This document shows positions 29,633-39,731 of a stretch of 64,000 nucleotides of DNA, one piece after another. The translations under genes and the position numbers were made by a program. Position 1 is the stretch's first letter; each line of letters opens with the position of its first letter. The stretch comes from Enemella evansiae (GTDB lineage: Bacteria > Actinomycetota > Actinomycetes > Propionibacteriales > Propionibacteriaceae), in contig NZ_NMVP01000001.1 of the NCBI RefSeq assembly GCF_002250705.1, positions 743,248 to 807,247 of the forward strand. Direction: 5' to 3'. A model generated the notes under the pieces. That model did no database searches. It was not told the DNA's origin and worked only from the letters and a program-made list of their open reading frames with translations.

Positions 29633-31816
29633 TCAGAGCATGCAGGAGACGCAGCCCTCGACCTCGGTGCCCTCCAGGGCCATCTGCCGCAAGCGGATGT
29701 AGTAAAGGGTCTTGATGCCCTTCTTCCAGGCGTAGATCTGCGCCCGGTTCACATCGCGGGTGGTGGCGGTGTCCTTGAAGAACAGGGTCAGGCTCAGGCC
29801 CTGGTCCACGTGCTGGGTCGCCGCGGCGTACGTGTCGATGATCTTCTCGTAACCGATCTCGTACGCGTCCTGGAAATACTCCAGGTTGTCGTTGTCCATG
29901 TAGGGCGCCGGGTAGTAGACCCGGCCGATCTTGCCCTCCTTGCGGATCTCGACCTTGGACACGATCGGGTGGATCGAGCTGGTCGAGTGGTTGATGTAGC
30001 TGATCGACCCGGTCGGCGGCACGGCCTGCAGGTTCTGGTTGTAGATGCCGTGCTCCTGCACCCGCTGCTTCAGTTCCCGCCAGTCGTCCTGGGTGGGGAT
30101 GTGTACGCCGGCATCGGCGAACAGCTGGCGGACCCGGTCGGTGGTCGGCGCCCACTCCTTCTCGGTGTAGGTGTCGAAGAACTCACCGCTGGCGTACTTG
30201 GAGTTCTCGAAGCCGACGAAGGTACGCCCCCGCTCCTGGGCGAGCTTGTTGGAGGCGGCGATGCAGTGGAACAGCACCGTGTAGAAGTAGATGTTGGTGA
30301 AGTCCACACCTTCTTCGGAGCCGTAGTGGATCCGCTCCCGGGCCAGGTAACCGTGCAGGTTCATCTGGCCCAGGCCGATCGCGTGCGACTCGTCGTTGCC
30401 CTTCTCGATCGAGGGCACCGACACCATCGAGGTCTGGTCCGACACCGCGGTCAACCCGCGGATCGCGATCTCGACGGTACGCCCCAGATCGGGCGAATCC
30501 ATCGCCTTGGCGATGTTCAGCGAACCCAGGTTGCAGGAGATGTCCTTGCCCAGATGGGAATAGCTGAGATCGGGGTTGAACTCCGAGGGGGTGGAGACCT
30601 GCAGGATCTCCGAGCACAGGTTCGAGTGGGTGATCTTGCCGGCGATCGGGTTCGCCCGGTTCACCGTGTCCTCGAACATGATGTAGGGGTAACCGGACTC
30701 GAACTGCAGCTCGGCCAGGGTCTGGAAGAACTCGCGCGCCTTGATCTTGGACTTGCGGATCCGGCCGTCCTCGACCATCTCGTGGTACTTCTCGGTGACG
30801 TTGACGTCGGCGAAGGGTACGCCGTAGACCCGCTCCACGTCGTAGGGCGAGAAGAGATACATGTCGTCGTTGCGCTTGGCCAGCTCGAAGGTGATGTCGG
30901 GGATCACCACACCCAGTGACAGGGTCTTGATCCGGATCTTCTCATCGGCGTTCTCCCGCTTGGTGTCCAGGAAGCGGTAGATGTCGGGGTGGTGGGCGTG
31001 CAGGTAGACCGCACCGGCACCCTGGCGCGCGCCGAGCTGATTGGCGTAGCTGAAGGAATCCTCGAGCAGCTTCATGATCGGGATGACGCCCGAGCTTTGG
31101 TTCTCGATCTTCTTGATCGGGGCGCCGTGCTCGCGGATGTTGCTCATCAGCAGCGCCACGCCGCCGCCGCGCTTGGACAGCTGCAGGGCGGAGTTGATCG
31201 AGCGGCCGATCGACTCCATGTTGTCCTCGATGCGCAGCAGGAAGCAGGACACCGGCTCGCCGCGCTGCTTCTTGCCGGCGTTCAGGAAGGTCGGGGTGGC
31301 CGGCTGGAAGCGGCCCCCGACGATCTCGTCGACCAGCTGCACCGCGAGCTCGGTGTCACCGTCGGCAAGGGCCAGCGAAACCATGCAGACGCGGTCCTCG
31401 AATCGTTCCAGGTAACGCTTTCCGTCGAACGTCTTCAGCGTGTAGGAGGTGTAGTACTTGAACGCGCCGAGGAAGGTCGGGAAGCGGAACTTCTTCGCGT
31501 ACGCGTGGTCGAAGAGGTCCTTGACGAAGGCCCGCGAATACTTGTCCAGCACCTCGGGCTCGTAGTAGTTGTTCTCGACCAGGTAGTCCAGCTTCTCATC
31601 CAGGTTGTGGAAGAAGACGGTGTTCTGGTTGACGTGCTGGAGGAAGTACTGGTGGGCCGCCTCGCGGTCCTTGTCGAACTGGATGTGTCCCTCGGCGTCG
31701 TAGAGGTTCAGCATCGCGTTCAGCGAGTGGTAGTCGAGCTGGCTGGACATCGACTCGTCGGCGCCGGGGGCGCGGTGGGTGCTCTGTCCCTGGACTGCGG
31801 TTGCCGTGGGCGACAT
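29633..31816 (-). CDS. nrdE: Class Ib ribonucleotide reductase large subunit NrdE
   Basis: The 727-residue catalytic subunit reduces ribonucleoside diphosphates. The core includes [20 protein letters not shown], with an active-site cysteine, HSNLCSEI, and the C-terminal electron-relay cysteines GCVSCML. AGGAGA at 31820-31825 is 3 bases before ATG 31816, while the longer in-frame reading overlaps nrdI and is not used. Substrate-specificity region [12 protein letters not shown] is conserved. It follows nrdI by 11 bases and depends on NrdH as electron donor. Confidence 0.97.
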   Translation of the reverse strand: MSPTATAVQGQSTHRAPGADESMSSQLDYHSLNAMLNLYDAEGHIQFDKDREAAHQYFLQHVNQNTVFFHNLDEKLDYLVENNYYEPEVLDKYSRAFVKDLFDHAYAKKFRFPTFLGAFKYYTSYTLKTFDGKRYLERFEDRVCMVSLALADGDTELAVQLVDEIVGGRFQPATPTFLNAGKKQRGEPVSCFLLRIEDNMESIGRSINSALQLSKRGGGVALLMSNIREHGAPIKKIENQSSGVIPIMKLLEDSFSYANQLGARQGAGAVYLHAHHPDIYRFLDTKRENADEKIRIKTLSLGVVIPDITFELAKRNDDMYLFSPYDVERVYGVPFADVNVTEKYHEMVEDGRIRKSKIKAREFFQTLAELQFESGYPYIMFEDTVNRANPIAGKITHSNLCSEILQVSTPSEFNPDLSYSHLGKDISCNLGSLNIAKAMDSPDLGRTVEIAIRGLTAVSDQTSMVSVPSIEKGNDESHAIGLGQMNLHGYLARERIHYGSEEGVDFTNIYFYTVLFHCIAASNKLAQERGRTFVGFENSKYASGEFFDTYTEKEWAPTTDRVRQLFADAGVHIPTQDDWRELKQRVQEHGIYNQNLQAVPPTGSISYINHSTSSIHPIVSKVEIRKEGKIGRVYYPAPYMDNDNLEYFQDAYEIGYEKIIDTYAAATQHVDQGLSLTLFFKDTATTRDVNRAQIYAWKKGIKTLYYIRLRQMALEGTEVEGCVSCML

Positions 31817-31827
31817 GGTCTCTCCTG

Positions 31828-32283
31828 CTAGCCGGCGAGATCCGCCGGATCGACTGTGTTGTTCCAGAATTCGGCCAGTCCGCTGCGTACGCGGGCGACC
31901 TCCCAGGGCGTACCCATCAGCTCGAAGCGGAACAGGTAGGGCACCTGGCATTTGGCGGCGATGACGTCGCCGGCCCGGCCGTATTCCGGGCCGAAGTTGG
32001 TGTTGCCGGCGGCGATCACACCGCGGATCAGACTGCGGTTGTCGGGATCGTTGAGGAAGCGGATCACCTGTTTGGGCACGTAACCCGCCGGGCGGCCCTC
32101 CATCGCTTCCCGCCCGCCGCCGTAGGTCGGGCAGATCAGCACGTAGGGGCGATGCACCCGGAGCCGGTCGAGGCGGTCATGGACCGGGATCCGGGAGGCC
32201 GCCAGGCCCAGCTTCTCGATGAACCGGTGGGTGTTCCCCGAGGCGCTGGAGAAATAGACGATGTGCGGCTCACCGGGCAGCAT
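31828..32283 (-). CDS. nrdI: Flavodoxin-like NrdI
   Basis: This 151-residue FMN protein starts [20 protein letters not shown] (phosphate-binding loop) and has [10 protein letters not shown] and [19 protein letters not shown] (isoalloxazine contacts). NrdI delivers oxidant to assemble the dimanganese-tyrosyl radical of NrdF. Position between nrdH and nrdE is standard. The 21-base gap from nrdH implies cotranscription. Confidence 0.96.
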   Translation of the reverse strand: MLPGEPHIVYFSSASGNTHRFIEKLGLAASRIPVHDRLDRLRVHRPYVLICPTYGGGREAMEGRPAGYVPKQVIRFLNDPDNRSLIRGVIAAGNTNFGPEYGRAGDVIAAKCQVPYLFRFELMGTPWEVARVRSGLAEFWNNTVDPADLAG

Positions 32284-32304
32284 GCGGCGGTCCCGGTACG
32301 CCGG

Positions 32305-32538
32305 TCAGGCGGCGCTGGTGACGAGCTGCTTGATCCGGTCCGGGCGGAAGCCGGACCAGTGATCGTTGTCGGTGACCACGACCGGGGCCTGCAGGTGCCC
32401 GAGAGCCATCACGTAGTCGCGCGCGACCTCATCGGTGCTGATGTCGATGACGTCGTACTCGACGCCTTCCTTGTCCAGTGCGCGGTAGGTCGCCTTGCAC
32501 TGCACGCAGGACGGCTTGGTGTAGACGGTGACGCTCAT
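32305..32538 (-). CDS. nrdH: Glutaredoxin-like NrdH redoxin
   Basis: This 77-residue redoxin has active site CVQC (C11-C14) in VTVYTKPSCVQCKATYRALD and the DxWSGFRPD motif near the C-terminus that defines NrdH proteins reduced by thioredoxin reductase. It feeds electrons to NrdE. ATG 32538 is the natural start; the 14-codon upstream extension is not supported. It opens the nrdHIEF operon. Confidence 0.96.
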   Translation of the reverse strand: MSVTVYTKPSCVQCKATYRALDKEGVEYDVIDISTDEVARDYVMALGHLQAPVVVTDNDHWSGFRPDRIKQLVTSAA

Positions 32539-32576
32539 GCGGGCGGGTCCTCTCCGGTGCGGGTTCCTGGGGCTGA

Positions 32577-32592
32577 CCACCAGATCTAGTGG
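32577..32592 (-). promoter_or_regulatory. Candidate NrdR box at the nrdH promoter
   Basis: CCACCAGATCTAGTGG is a near-perfect 16-bp palindrome (one asymmetry) 39 bases upstream of nrdH. It has the size and position of actinobacterial NrdR boxes. A related motif ACACTACACACAACC starts at 32602. Centre-to-centre spacing of about 25 bp is not the usual 21 or 31 bp, so the pair is uncertain. nrdR itself is not in the window. Confidence 0.5.
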
Positions 32593-32601
32593 CTAGAGAA
32601 G

Positions 32602-32631
32602 ACACTACACACAACCAGTGGGTGGTTACAA
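32602..32631 (-). promoter_or_regulatory. Candidate sigma70-type promoter of nrdHIEF
   Basis: On the minus strand TTGTAA (32631-32626) and TAGTGT (32607-32602) are separated by 18 bases, a reasonable -35/-10 pair lying 64 bases before nrdH. Both elements sit inside the ACTACAC/GTGTAGT-like motifs, so an NrdR repressor there would block the promoter. Confidence 0.4.
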
Positions 32632-32757
32632 GCGTGTAGTTCAACCTTTGTGATTCTTCTGGGCAGCCCCTCCCGGGGCCGTCCAGCGGCCCACAAAGAC
32701 CCCCATCGAGCAACCTCGGGCGTGTCGCGAAATCCCCACGCTGGAGCCTCCCCACGG

Positions 32758-32814
32758 TCATCGAGTAGGAGACTCGGCGGAGCTTGCGGAGCCGGGGTCT
32801 CCGTGTCGAGATGA
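32758..32814. repeat. Dispersed hairpin repeat
   Basis: TCATCGAGTAG, stem GGAGAC...GTCTCC with inner CGGC/GCCG, loop GGAGCTTGCGGA, then TGTCGAGATGA. It lies in the 547-base gap upstream of nrdH, in opposite orientation to and 22 bases from the next copy. Confidence 0.88.
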
Positions 32815-32836
32815 CCCGGCCTCGACGGTTCCGCTG

Positions 32837-32894
32837 CATCTCGACACGCCGACCATTGCTCCGCTTCGCTACGCATGGTCGGCTACTCGATGAG
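32837..32894. repeat. Dispersed hairpin repeat
   Basis: CATCTCGACA, perfect 9-bp stem GCCGACCAT/ATGGTCGGC around TGCTCCGCTTCGCTACGC, then CTACTCGATGAG. It forms a head-to-head pair with the copy at 32758. Confidence 0.9.
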
Positions 32895-33084
32895 CGGGGA
32901 TGCCAGCGCGCTGCGCGCGAGCCGACCTCAACGGGAGGCGAGCGTCCAGCAGCGCGCCCCCGCGATGCAGGCCCACCAAGGAGAAATCCCGCGTCGCATA
33001 CCCACCCGAACGCCAACTCTCCGCGCGGGATTTCGACGACTGGGCCGAAGAGCGGGGATGCCAGCGCGCTGCGCGCGAGCCGAC
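32892..33084. repeat. 35-bp direct repeats flanking a short inverted repeat
   Basis: Identical 35-bp segments lie at 32892-32926 and 33050-33084, with core GATGCCAGCGCGCTGCGCGC. Between them AAATCCCGCG (32984-32993) and CGCGGGATTT (33024-33033) are perfect complements with a 30-base loop. The second copy ends 1 base from the stop of the glutamate-cysteine ligase gene. The remaining 32595-32757 DNA shows no credible gene. Confidence 0.85.
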
Positions 33085-33085
33085 A

Positions 33086-34564
33086 TCAAAACGCCCAGGT
33101 GTGCACCGGTTCGTTGGTGTGCATGTGCTCGATGTAGCGGCGGGTCATCTCGGCCAGGGCCTGTTCGCGGTCCATCCCCTGCTCCTCGAGGGCGGCGACG
33201 GTCCGGGTCTGCCAGACCGCGCCGTTGACACCGGTCTTGCAGCGCGCCTCGATGACCCCCAGATAGCGGTCGATCACCGCCTGCGAGACGCCCCAGTCCT
33301 GCAGCCCCTGGTGGGCCAGCGGCAGCAGGTGGCGCAGCACCAGCTCATCGACGCCGAGTTCGCCGTAGGAGGGCCAGTAGACTTCGGCCTCCAGCCCCTC
33401 CCGGGCGCAGGCCAGGAAGTTGTCCTCGGCGGCGGCGAAGCTGAGCCGCGACCAGACCGGTCGATCGGAGTTCACCAGCGAATGCACCGCGCCGTAGTAG
33501 AACGCCGCATTGGCCATGGTGTCCATGATCGTCGGGCCGGCGGGCAGCACCCGGTTCTCGACCCGTAGATGCGGCTGGTCGCCGACCACCGCGTAGATCG
33601 GCCGGTTCCAGCGGTAGATGGTGCCGTTGTGCAGATTCAGTTCCGACAGCTGCGGTGTACCACCGGCCTCCAGCACCTGGAGCGGATCCTCGCCGTCGAC
33701 CTCGGCGAGCAGCGCGGGGAACCAGCGGACGTTCTCCTCGAACAGGTCGAAGATCGAGGTCACCCAGCGTTCGCCGAAGAAGACGCGCGGGCGTACGCCC
33801 TGGTTGGTGAACTCGATCGGGCGGGTGTCGGTGGCCTGCCGGAACAGTTCGATCCGGGTCTCGGCCCAGAGCCGTTTCCCTTCGAAGAAGGGCGAATTCG
33901 CCGCCAGCGCGACCTGCGGTGCGCTGATCGCCTGGGCGGCGTTCCAGTGCGAGGCGAAGTCTGCCGGGGAGACCTGCAGGTGCAGCTGCACCGAGGTGCA
34001 GGCCGATTCCGGGGCGATCGAGTCGGCGGTGGCGAGCAGCTGCTCCCCCGCCGGGCCCTCGATGTCGAGCTGGATGTCTTCACCGCGGGCGGAGAAGATC
34101 GAGTCGTTCAGTGCGGTGTAGCGGATGTTCTCGCTGATCCAGTCCGGCCCGTAGTCGCTGATCTTCAACGTGGGCAGGATCCCGACCATCACGATCCGCG
34201 AGCCGACCCCGGCGGCCCGACGGTCGGCCTCGTTCAGTGAGTCCCGCAGCGCCGTCTCCAGCTCCATCGCCGAATCCCCCGGCAGCGGCCGCGGATCGAC
34301 GTTCAGCTCGATGTTGAAGCGGGCGAGTTCGGTCTGGTAGTCCGGGTCGGCGATCTCGGCCAGCACCTCGGCGTTGTGGAAGTTGGGGCGGGCGTCGTCG
34401 TCGACGAGATTGAGCTCGATCTCCAGCCCGGTCAGCGGTCGCTCCGCCTCGAAGTGCCGGTCGACCAGCATCTGTTCGAAGGCGTCCAGGCCGCGCTTCA
34501 CCTTCCGCCGGAACTGCTGTCGCTGCTCGCGGCTGTACTGGGTCTGATCGACGTCCTTGCCCAT
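33086..34564 (-). CDS. Glutamate-cysteine ligase family protein (GCS2-like)
   Basis: This 492-residue protein is of the carboxylate-amine ligase fold. RPLTGLEIELNLVDDDARPN bears the nucleotide and metal-binding acidic residues, and RFNIELNVDPRPLPGDS, ACTSVQLHLQVSPADF and LHNGTIYRWNRPIY follow the actinobacterial family annotated as glutamate-cysteine ligase. Many such actinobacteria make mycothiol rather than glutathione, so the acceptor may not be cysteine. It stands as a single gene; a 547-base repeat-rich gap separates its 3' end from nrdH. Confidence 0.8.
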   Translation of the reverse strand: MGKDVDQTQYSREQRQQFRRKVKRGLDAFEQMLVDRHFEAERPLTGLEIELNLVDDDARPNFHNAEVLAEIADPDYQTELARFNIELNVDPRPLPGDSAMELETALRDSLNEADRRAAGVGSRIVMVGILPTLKISDYGPDWISENIRYTALNDSIFSARGEDIQLDIEGPAGEQLLATADSIAPESACTSVQLHLQVSPADFASHWNAAQAISAPQVALAANSPFFEGKRLWAETRIELFRQATDTRPIEFTNQGVRPRVFFGERWVTSIFDLFEENVRWFPALLAEVDGEDPLQVLEAGGTPQLSELNLHNGTIYRWNRPIYAVVGDQPHLRVENRVLPAGPTIMDTMANAAFYYGAVHSLVNSDRPVWSRLSFAAAEDNFLACAREGLEAEVYWPSYGELGVDELVLRHLLPLAHQGLQDWGVSQAVIDRYLGVIEARCKTGVNGAVWQTRTVAALEEQGMDREQALAEMTRRYIEHMHTNEPVHTWAF

Positions 34565-34603
34565 CCTGCCTCCGTCGTCGGCACCGGCTCCGGTCCCGAC
34601 AGC

Positions 34604-35308
34604 CTAACCAGCCGAAGGCCAGCCGGTGGCTGCGGGCGGGGGTGCGCCGATGACCTGGTCCTGATCGCGGGTGATCCGGTCCAGGATCTGCAACCAGGCG
34701 TGCAGGGCGACCCCGAGGCAGGCGCTGGTGATGATCGTGAACAGCACGGCCCGCCCGGCCATGCTCGGGTCGGCGACGTCCTGTCGGGAGGTGAGGATCC
34801 CGACGATCGTGCCCGCCACCCAGAAGCCCCACCAGCGATTCACCAGGCGGCGGGCCGGGGTCGCCGGCGCCGGGTCGGCCCAGACGTCCAACACCACCCG
34901 GCGCGGCCACCACCAGGAGACGATCGGCACGATCCAGGACCACCAGACCCATGCCGAGGAGAGGCGCTGCGGCTGGAACGGCGGCAGCAGTTCCGCGTTC
35001 CGGCGGGCCTGCGCCAACCAGCGACACCCCCCGACCAGCGCCAGCACGGTCCCGACGAGCACCAGCACAAGGACCGGGATCGCCCAGATGTCCAGCAGGG
35101 TCAGGGTTTCCAGGTCGGCCTGCATGGTCGACTGCCAGTAGGCAACGGTCCACCCGGTGTCCAGCAGTTGCCCCGCCATCATCGTCCACGCACCGGCGCG
35201 GGCGAGGCCGATCAGGGGGCGCAGCGGCCGCAGCGTCGCCTGCGCATAGGGGTTCTGCTGCGGGGCCCCATAGCCACCGGGGTGCGGCTGGTTGGTGTAG
35301 CTGGACAT
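34604..35308 (-). CDS. DUF4328 membrane protein
   Basis: This 234-residue protein has a Gln/Pro/Gly-rich cytosolic start (residues 1-25) and about four to five membrane segments. Characteristic DUF4328 features are WLAQARRNAELL near the middle and WVWWSWIVPIVSWWWPRRVVLDVW with the tryptophan-rich turn. Function of the family is unknown. It lies 39 bases upstream of the GCS2-like gene and is divergent from the PEBP gene. Confidence 0.82.
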   Translation of the reverse strand: MSSYTNQPHPGGYGAPQQNPYAQATLRPLRPLIGLARAGAWTMMAGQLLDTGWTVAYWQSTMQADLETLTLLDIWAIPVLVLVLVGTVLALVGGCRWLAQARRNAELLPPFQPQRLSSAWVWWSWIVPIVSWWWPRRVVLDVWADPAPATPARRLVNRWWGFWVAGTIVGILTSRQDVADPSMAGRAVLFTIITSACLGVALHAWLQILDRITRDQDQVIGAPPPAATGWPSAG

Positions 35309-35429
35309 CGGCTCTCCCTCGTTCAGCTCGGAGTCTGGGGCAGCCGGCGTACCCCGACAAGCGAAGAAGCCGAACCGTTACCCTCGGTCTAGACGCAAGG
35401 TCGAGATCCGCCAATGGAAGGTGTTTGCG

Positions 35430-35960
35430 ATGAGCCAGAACGATCCCTTCGCCGGACTGCCCGAGGTACCGCGCTTCGAGCTGACCAGCACCGACGTCAC
35501 CGAGGGTGAGCAACTGCCGGCCGCCCAGCTCTCCGGGGCGTTCGGTGTCGAGGGCGGCCTCGATCGCTCGCCCCAGCTGTCCTGGTCGGGTTTCCCGGAG
35601 GAGACGAAAAGCTTCCTGCTCACCTGCTACGACCCGGATGCCCCGACGATGTCGGGGTTCTGGCACTGGGCGGTCTACAACCTGCCGGCCGACACCACCT
35701 CGGTCCCGACCGGCGCCGGTTCCGGCGAGGGGCTGCCGTCGGGTGCGGTGACCCTGCCGAATGATGCCTCGATGGAGGGCTTCCTCGGCGCCGCTCCCCC
35801 GCCCGGGCACGGCAGCCACCGCTACTACTTCGTGGTGCAGGCACTCGATGTGGACACCGTCGACGGCGTCGAGCCCGGTGACACCCCGGCCAAGCTCAAC
35901 TTCATGGCGCTGGAGCATGTGATCGGCCGCGCCTGGCTGGTACCGGTCTTCGGTCGCTGA
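35430..35960 (+). CDS. YbhB/YbcL-family phosphatidylethanolamine-binding-like protein
   Basis: The protein has 176 residues. Motifs include SPQLSW, the ligand-pocket CYDPDAPTMSGFWHWAVYNL (DPDAP and HW), and GHGSHRYYFVVQALDVD, as in bacterial Raf-kinase-inhibitor-like proteins. No signal peptide is present. Its bacterial role is unknown. GGAAGG lies 8 bases before ATG 35430; the in-frame GTG at 35421 is only 2 bases from that site and is rejected. A strong hairpin follows the stop. Confidence 0.93.
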   Translation: MSQNDPFAGLPEVPRFELTSTDVTEGEQLPAAQLSGAFGVEGGLDRSPQLSWSGFPEETKSFLLTCYDPDAPTMSGFWHWAVYNLPADTTSVPTGAGSGEGLPSGAVTLPNDASMEGFLGAAPPPGHGSHRYYFVVQALDVDTVDGVEPGDTPAKLNFMALEHVIGRAWLVPVFGR

Positions 35961-35973
35961 GCCTCCGGTCGCA

Positions 35974-36003
35974 GGGCGCCTCCACCCCGGGTCGGAGGCG
36001 CCC
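35974..36003. terminator. Perfect 10-bp hairpin after the PEBP gene
   Basis: GGGCGCCTCC (35974-35983) pairs with GGAGGCGCCC (35994-36003) across a 10-base loop, 13 bases after the stop. There is no T-run, matching the L-shaped terminators described in actinobacteria. Confidence 0.7.
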
Positions 36004-36075
36004 GCGGCCCGGACCCGGGCGAGGTCAGCGGACCCCCGGATGGTGTGATCGCCCCCGCCCCACGATCATGGAACT

Positions 36076-37230
36076 GTGATCGCCCTGTTCGTCATCCTCC
36101 CGGTGGCCGTCGTCGTCGCGCTGACGGTCTCCGCCATCCGCCGCGACCCGCGCTGGCTCGGCAATGCCTACCTGCTCGGCCTGTGCGTGCTGCTGGTGCT
36201 GCCGCTGCTCGCCCTGATGATCCCGGTGGCCGGTGCTCTGCTGGCCGGGATCGTGTTGATGGTGCTTTTCCTGGCCCCGCTGGGTGCGCTGGTGCTGGTG
36301 GCGTTCCTGATCGCCAACGGGCTCACCATGCTGCGCCGCGAACGGCGGTCACTGGCCAACCTGCTGTCGCTGCTGGCCGGGATCGGGATCGCGGTCGCGA
36401 TGGTGCTCAGCCTGCAGATCCTGCTGCGGCCCGAATCGGTGCTGACCCCGTTCGCGCTCGCCGCGGTGCTCGGTTTCGGCTATCTCGGCGGCGAATTCGC
36501 GTTCTATCTCGGCTATTCCTGGGTGTACGCCCGGATCGCGCGCCGGGTGCCGGCCGACTACGTGGTCGTGCTGGGCGCCGGGCTGCGCGATGGGCGTACC
36601 GTCGGCCCGCTGCTCGCCGGCCGGGTCGATGAGGGCATTGCCCGCTATCGGGAGCTGCGCGCCCGGGGCCGGGACACCAGACTGGTGATGTCGGGCGGCA
36701 AGGGCGACGACGAGCACGTCCCGGAGGCGCAGGCGATGGCCGAATACGCCATTGGACAAGGGGTTCCGGCCGATCACGTGCTGCGTGAGGACCAGTCCCG
36801 CAACACCTTCGAGAACCTCACCTTCACCCGGCAGCTGATCCTCGGTGAACGGGTCGGCGAGCTGGCCGGCAGCTCCGCGGCCGCCGTCACCCGCGCCGGC
36901 GATCCGGTCGATGCGGACACCGGTTCGGCGACGCCGGCCACGGCCGTGCTGCCCGCACCGCCGCGGCCGCCGCTGCCCTGGTTCGCACCGCCGCTGCGGG
37001 CGACGATGCTGATCGTGACCAGCGACTTCCACGCCATGCGCGCCGCGATGTACGCCCGCCGGCTCGGCCTGCCCGCCCAGGCGGTGGGTTGCCGGACGGC
37101 GCGCTACTACTGGCCGAGCGCGGTGCTGCGGGAGTTCGTCGCAGTGGTCAACGAGCGGCGGATCAAGCACCTGGTGCTGCTGTTGCTGATCGCCGTCCCG
37201 TTGCCGCTACTGGTCGCCGTCCTGCGCTGA
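36076..37230 (+). CDS. YdcF/SanA-like DUF218 membrane protein
   Basis: This 384-residue protein has four to five membrane segments in the first 155 residues, then a DUF218 domain: [53 protein letters not shown] and [19 protein letters not shown]. The family (YdcF, ElyC, SanA) is linked to envelope integrity without a proven reaction. A Pro/Ala-rich stretch of about 35 residues (36890-36990) is inserted between the NTFENL helix and the final strand. It starts at GTG 36076. Its 3' end overlaps aspS by 24 bp. Confidence 0.88.
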   Translation: MIALFVILPVAVVVALTVSAIRRDPRWLGNAYLLGLCVLLVLPLLALMIPVAGALLAGIVLMVLFLAPLGALVLVAFLIANGLTMLRRERRSLANLLSLLAGIGIAVAMVLSLQILLRPESVLTPFALAAVLGFGYLGGEFAFYLGYSWVYARIARRVPADYVVVLGAGLRDGRTVGPLLAGRVDEGIARYRELRARGRDTRLVMSGGKGDDEHVPEAQAMAEYAIGQGVPADHVLREDQSRNTFENLTFTRQLILGERVGELAGSSAAAVTRAGDPVDADTGSATPATAVLPAPPRPPLPWFAPPLRATMLIVTSDFHAMRAAMYARRLGLPAQAVGCRTARYYWPSAVLREFVAVVNERRIKHLVLLLLIAVPLPLLVAVLR

Positions 37231-39045
37231 GGACTTCGCCGCGTCCTTGTCCGCGTCCTTCTTCTCGGCGTCCTTCTTCTCCGGCTTGGCGTCCACCCCG
37301 GCCTCCTTGCGCTGCTGCGCGGTGATCGGGGCCGGTGCCTGGGTGAGCGGGTCGTATCCGCCGCCGGACTTCGGGAACGCGATGGTGTCGCGGATCGAGT
37401 CGGTGTCGGCGAGCAGGGACACGATCCGGTCCCAGCCGAAGGCGATCCCGCCGTGCGGCGGGGCGCCGTAGGCGAAGGCGTCGAGCAGGAAACCGAACTT
37501 CTCCTGCGCCTCCTCCTGGCTCAGCCCCATCACCTTGAACACCCGCTCCTGCACGTCGCGGCGATGGATACGGATCGACCCGCCACCGATCTCGTTGCCG
37601 TTGCAGACCAGGTCATAGGCGTAGGCCAAGGCGTTGCCCGGGTCGGTGTCGAAGCTGTCCATCCACTCCGGCTTGGGCGAGGTGAACGCATGGTGCACCG
37701 CGGTCCAGGCACCGGAGCCGACCGCGACGTCACCGGCGGCGACCGCATCGGAGGCCGGTTCGAACAGCGGCGCGTCGACCACCCAGAGGAAGCTCCAGGC
37801 CTCCTCGTCGATCATCCCGGTGCGCTTGGCGATCTCCAGCCGGGCGGCGCCGAGCAGCTCCTGGGAGGACTTGCGCTTGCCGGCACCGAAGAAGATGCAG
37901 TCACCGGGGTTCGCACCGACCCGCTCGGCCAGGCCCGCGCGCTCGGCCTCGGAGATGTTCTTGGCGACCGGGCCGCCGAGCGTACCGTCCTCGGCCACCG
38001 TCACATAGGCCAGACCCTTGGCGCCGCGCTGGCGGGCCCATTCCTGCCAGGCGTCGAAGGTACGCCGTGGCTGGGAGGCGCCACCGGGCATCACCACCGC
38101 GCCGACATAGTCGGCCTGGAAGACCCGGAACGGGGTGTCGGCGAAGAAGTCGGTGACCTCGACGATCTTGTTGCCGAAGCGCAGATCGGGCTTGTCCGAG
38201 CCGTAGTCGTTCATCGCCTCGGCGTAGGTGATCCGCGGGAACGGCGGGGTCAGCTCGACACCACGCAACCGCCAGATCTCGGTGACCAGTGCCTCACCGA
38301 GTTCAATGATGTCGTCCTGGTCGACGAAGCTCATCTCGATGTCGAGCTGGGTGAACTCGGGCTGCCGGTCGGCGCGGAAGTCCTCGTCGCGGTAGCAGCG
38401 GGCGATCTGGTAGTAGCGCTCCATGCCACCGACCATCAGCAGCTGCTTGAACAGCTGCGGGGACTGCGGCAGGGCATACCAGGATCCGGGCGAGAGCCGC
38501 GCCGGGACCAGGAAGTCGCGTGCCCCCTCGGGGGTGGAGCGGGTCAGCGTCGGGGTCTCGATCTCGATGAAATCCCTGTCCCCAAGGACTTTCCGGGCGG
38601 CGGCGTTGACCTTGGAGCGCAGTCGGATGACATCGCCGGAGGCCTTGCGGCGCAGGTCCAGGTAGCGGTACTTGAGCCGGGCCTCCTCGCCGACGGTGAT
38701 CCGCTCGTCCAGCTGGAACGGCAGCGGCGCGGAGGGGTTCAGCACCTCCAGCTCGCGGATCACGATCTCGACCTCACCGGTCGGCAGGTTCGGGTTCACG
38801 TTCTCGGGGCTGCGCGCCTCGACGACGCCGACCACCTTGACGCAGAACTCGTTGCGGAGATCGTGGATGCCGGCCGATTCGAGGTATTCGTCGCGGACGA
38901 CGACCTGGCAGACACCCGAAGCGTCACGGAGGTCGATGAAGGCGACGCCGCCGTGATCGCGGCGTTTGGCGACCCACCCGGCGAGGGTGACGGTCTCACC
39001 GATGTCGGAGGCGCGGAGGGTACCGGCAAGATGGTTACGAATCAC
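37207..39045 (-). CDS. aspS: Aspartyl-tRNA synthetase, probably non-discriminating
   Basis: This 612-residue class IIb enzyme has an OB-fold anticodon domain ([19 protein letters not shown]), motif 2 ([19 protein letters not shown]) and motif 3 ([13 protein letters not shown]). His31 in RDHGG corresponds to the His that marks non-discriminating AspRS in Pseudomonas aeruginosa (Leu in the discriminating E. coli enzyme), so it may also charge tRNA-Asn and need GatCAB. The last 30 residues are a Lys/Asp/Ala-rich tail. A small hairpin (39071-39089) lies in the leader. Confidence 0.96.
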   Translation of the reverse strand: MIRNHLAGTLRASDIGETVTLAGWVAKRRDHGGVAFIDLRDASGVCQVVVRDEYLESAGIHDLRNEFCVKVVGVVEARSPENVNPNLPTGEVEIVIRELEVLNPSAPLPFQLDERITVGEEARLKYRYLDLRRKASGDVIRLRSKVNAAARKVLGDRDFIEIETPTLTRSTPEGARDFLVPARLSPGSWYALPQSPQLFKQLLMVGGMERYYQIARCYRDEDFRADRQPEFTQLDIEMSFVDQDDIIELGEALVTEIWRLRGVELTPPFPRITYAEAMNDYGSDKPDLRFGNKIVEVTDFFADTPFRVFQADYVGAVVMPGGASQPRRTFDAWQEWARQRGAKGLAYVTVAEDGTLGGPVAKNISEAERAGLAERVGANPGDCIFFGAGKRKSSQELLGAARLEIAKRTGMIDEEAWSFLWVVDAPLFEPASDAVAAGDVAVGSGAWTAVHHAFTSPKPEWMDSFDTDPGNALAYAYDLVCNGNEIGGGSIRIHRRDVQERVFKVMGLSQEEAQEKFGFLLDAFAYGAPPHGGIAFGWDRIVSLLADTDSIRDTIAFPKSGGGYDPLTQAPAPITAQQRKEAGVDAKPEKKDAEKKDADKDAAKSSAQDGDQ

Positions 39046-39146
39046 GTGACGATATTCCTTTCTGGTGGATCCCGCATCGACGGTGCGGGCCCGAACAACG
39101 CCCTCCAGCCTAGTTGAGGGTGTACGCCGGTGCGAACCGTTTGCGC

Positions 39147-39731
39147 TCAGCCGGCGTCGGGGTTGCGCTTGTCGGGTTCCTCATCCCAGTCCATCTCGAT
39201 GAAGGCCTCATCGATCGGGTCGTCGTCGGGGTCGATGTGGGCGTGCAGCAGATCCCGCAGCTCGTCATCGAAGGCGGTCTCGGTGAGCGGCAGCACGATC
39301 GTCATCGCCGGCTGCCGCGGGATCCGGGAGATCACCATGAAATCGGTGTCGTTCTCCTGCCAGCGGGTGAAGCGCGGCCAGGCGTAGGAGACCGGCGGGC
39401 CCTGCTCCCCCGCGACGGCCAGCCCGCGGTCGTCCAGCACCACCTTGCGCCGCTGCACCCTGCTGGTCGCTGCCCGGGCCCGGACCAGCGCGATGGCGTA
39501 CACCACCACGCAGAGCAGCATCACCACCAGCGCGATCACACTCGGACGGACCGAGAACAGCAGCTGGACCGCGACCAGGAACAGGCAGGCGCAGAAGATG
39601 AGCCCGCAGACCACACCGGTCAGCGGGTTGACCTGGTGCCGCATCCGGGCGGCGAACTCGCGGCGCGGGTCGGTCTGGTAGCGCAGTACCAGCGATCCGT
39701 CGGCGGTGATCTCACCGGTCGCGGTGCTCAT
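39147..39731 (-). CDS. YcxB-like membrane protein
   Basis: The protein has 194 residues with two membrane segments at about residues 38-82 ([39 protein letters not shown]), then a PH-like soluble part and a strongly acidic C-terminus. The pattern of [20 protein letters not shown], which follows the YcxB family's W-xx-F region, suggests that family. It is the last gene of an MBL-hisS-ycxB-like unit, coupled to hisS by ATGA. Function is unknown. Confidence 0.72.
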   Translation of the reverse strand: MSTATGEITADGSLVLRYQTDPRREFAARMRHQVNPLTGVVCGLIFCACLFLVAVQLLFSVRPSVIALVVMLLCVVVYAIALVRARAATSRVQRRKVVLDDRGLAVAGEQGPPVSYAWPRFTRWQENDTDFMVISRIPRQPAMTIVLPLTETAFDDELRDLLHAHIDPDDDPIDEAFIEMDWDEEPDKRNPDAG

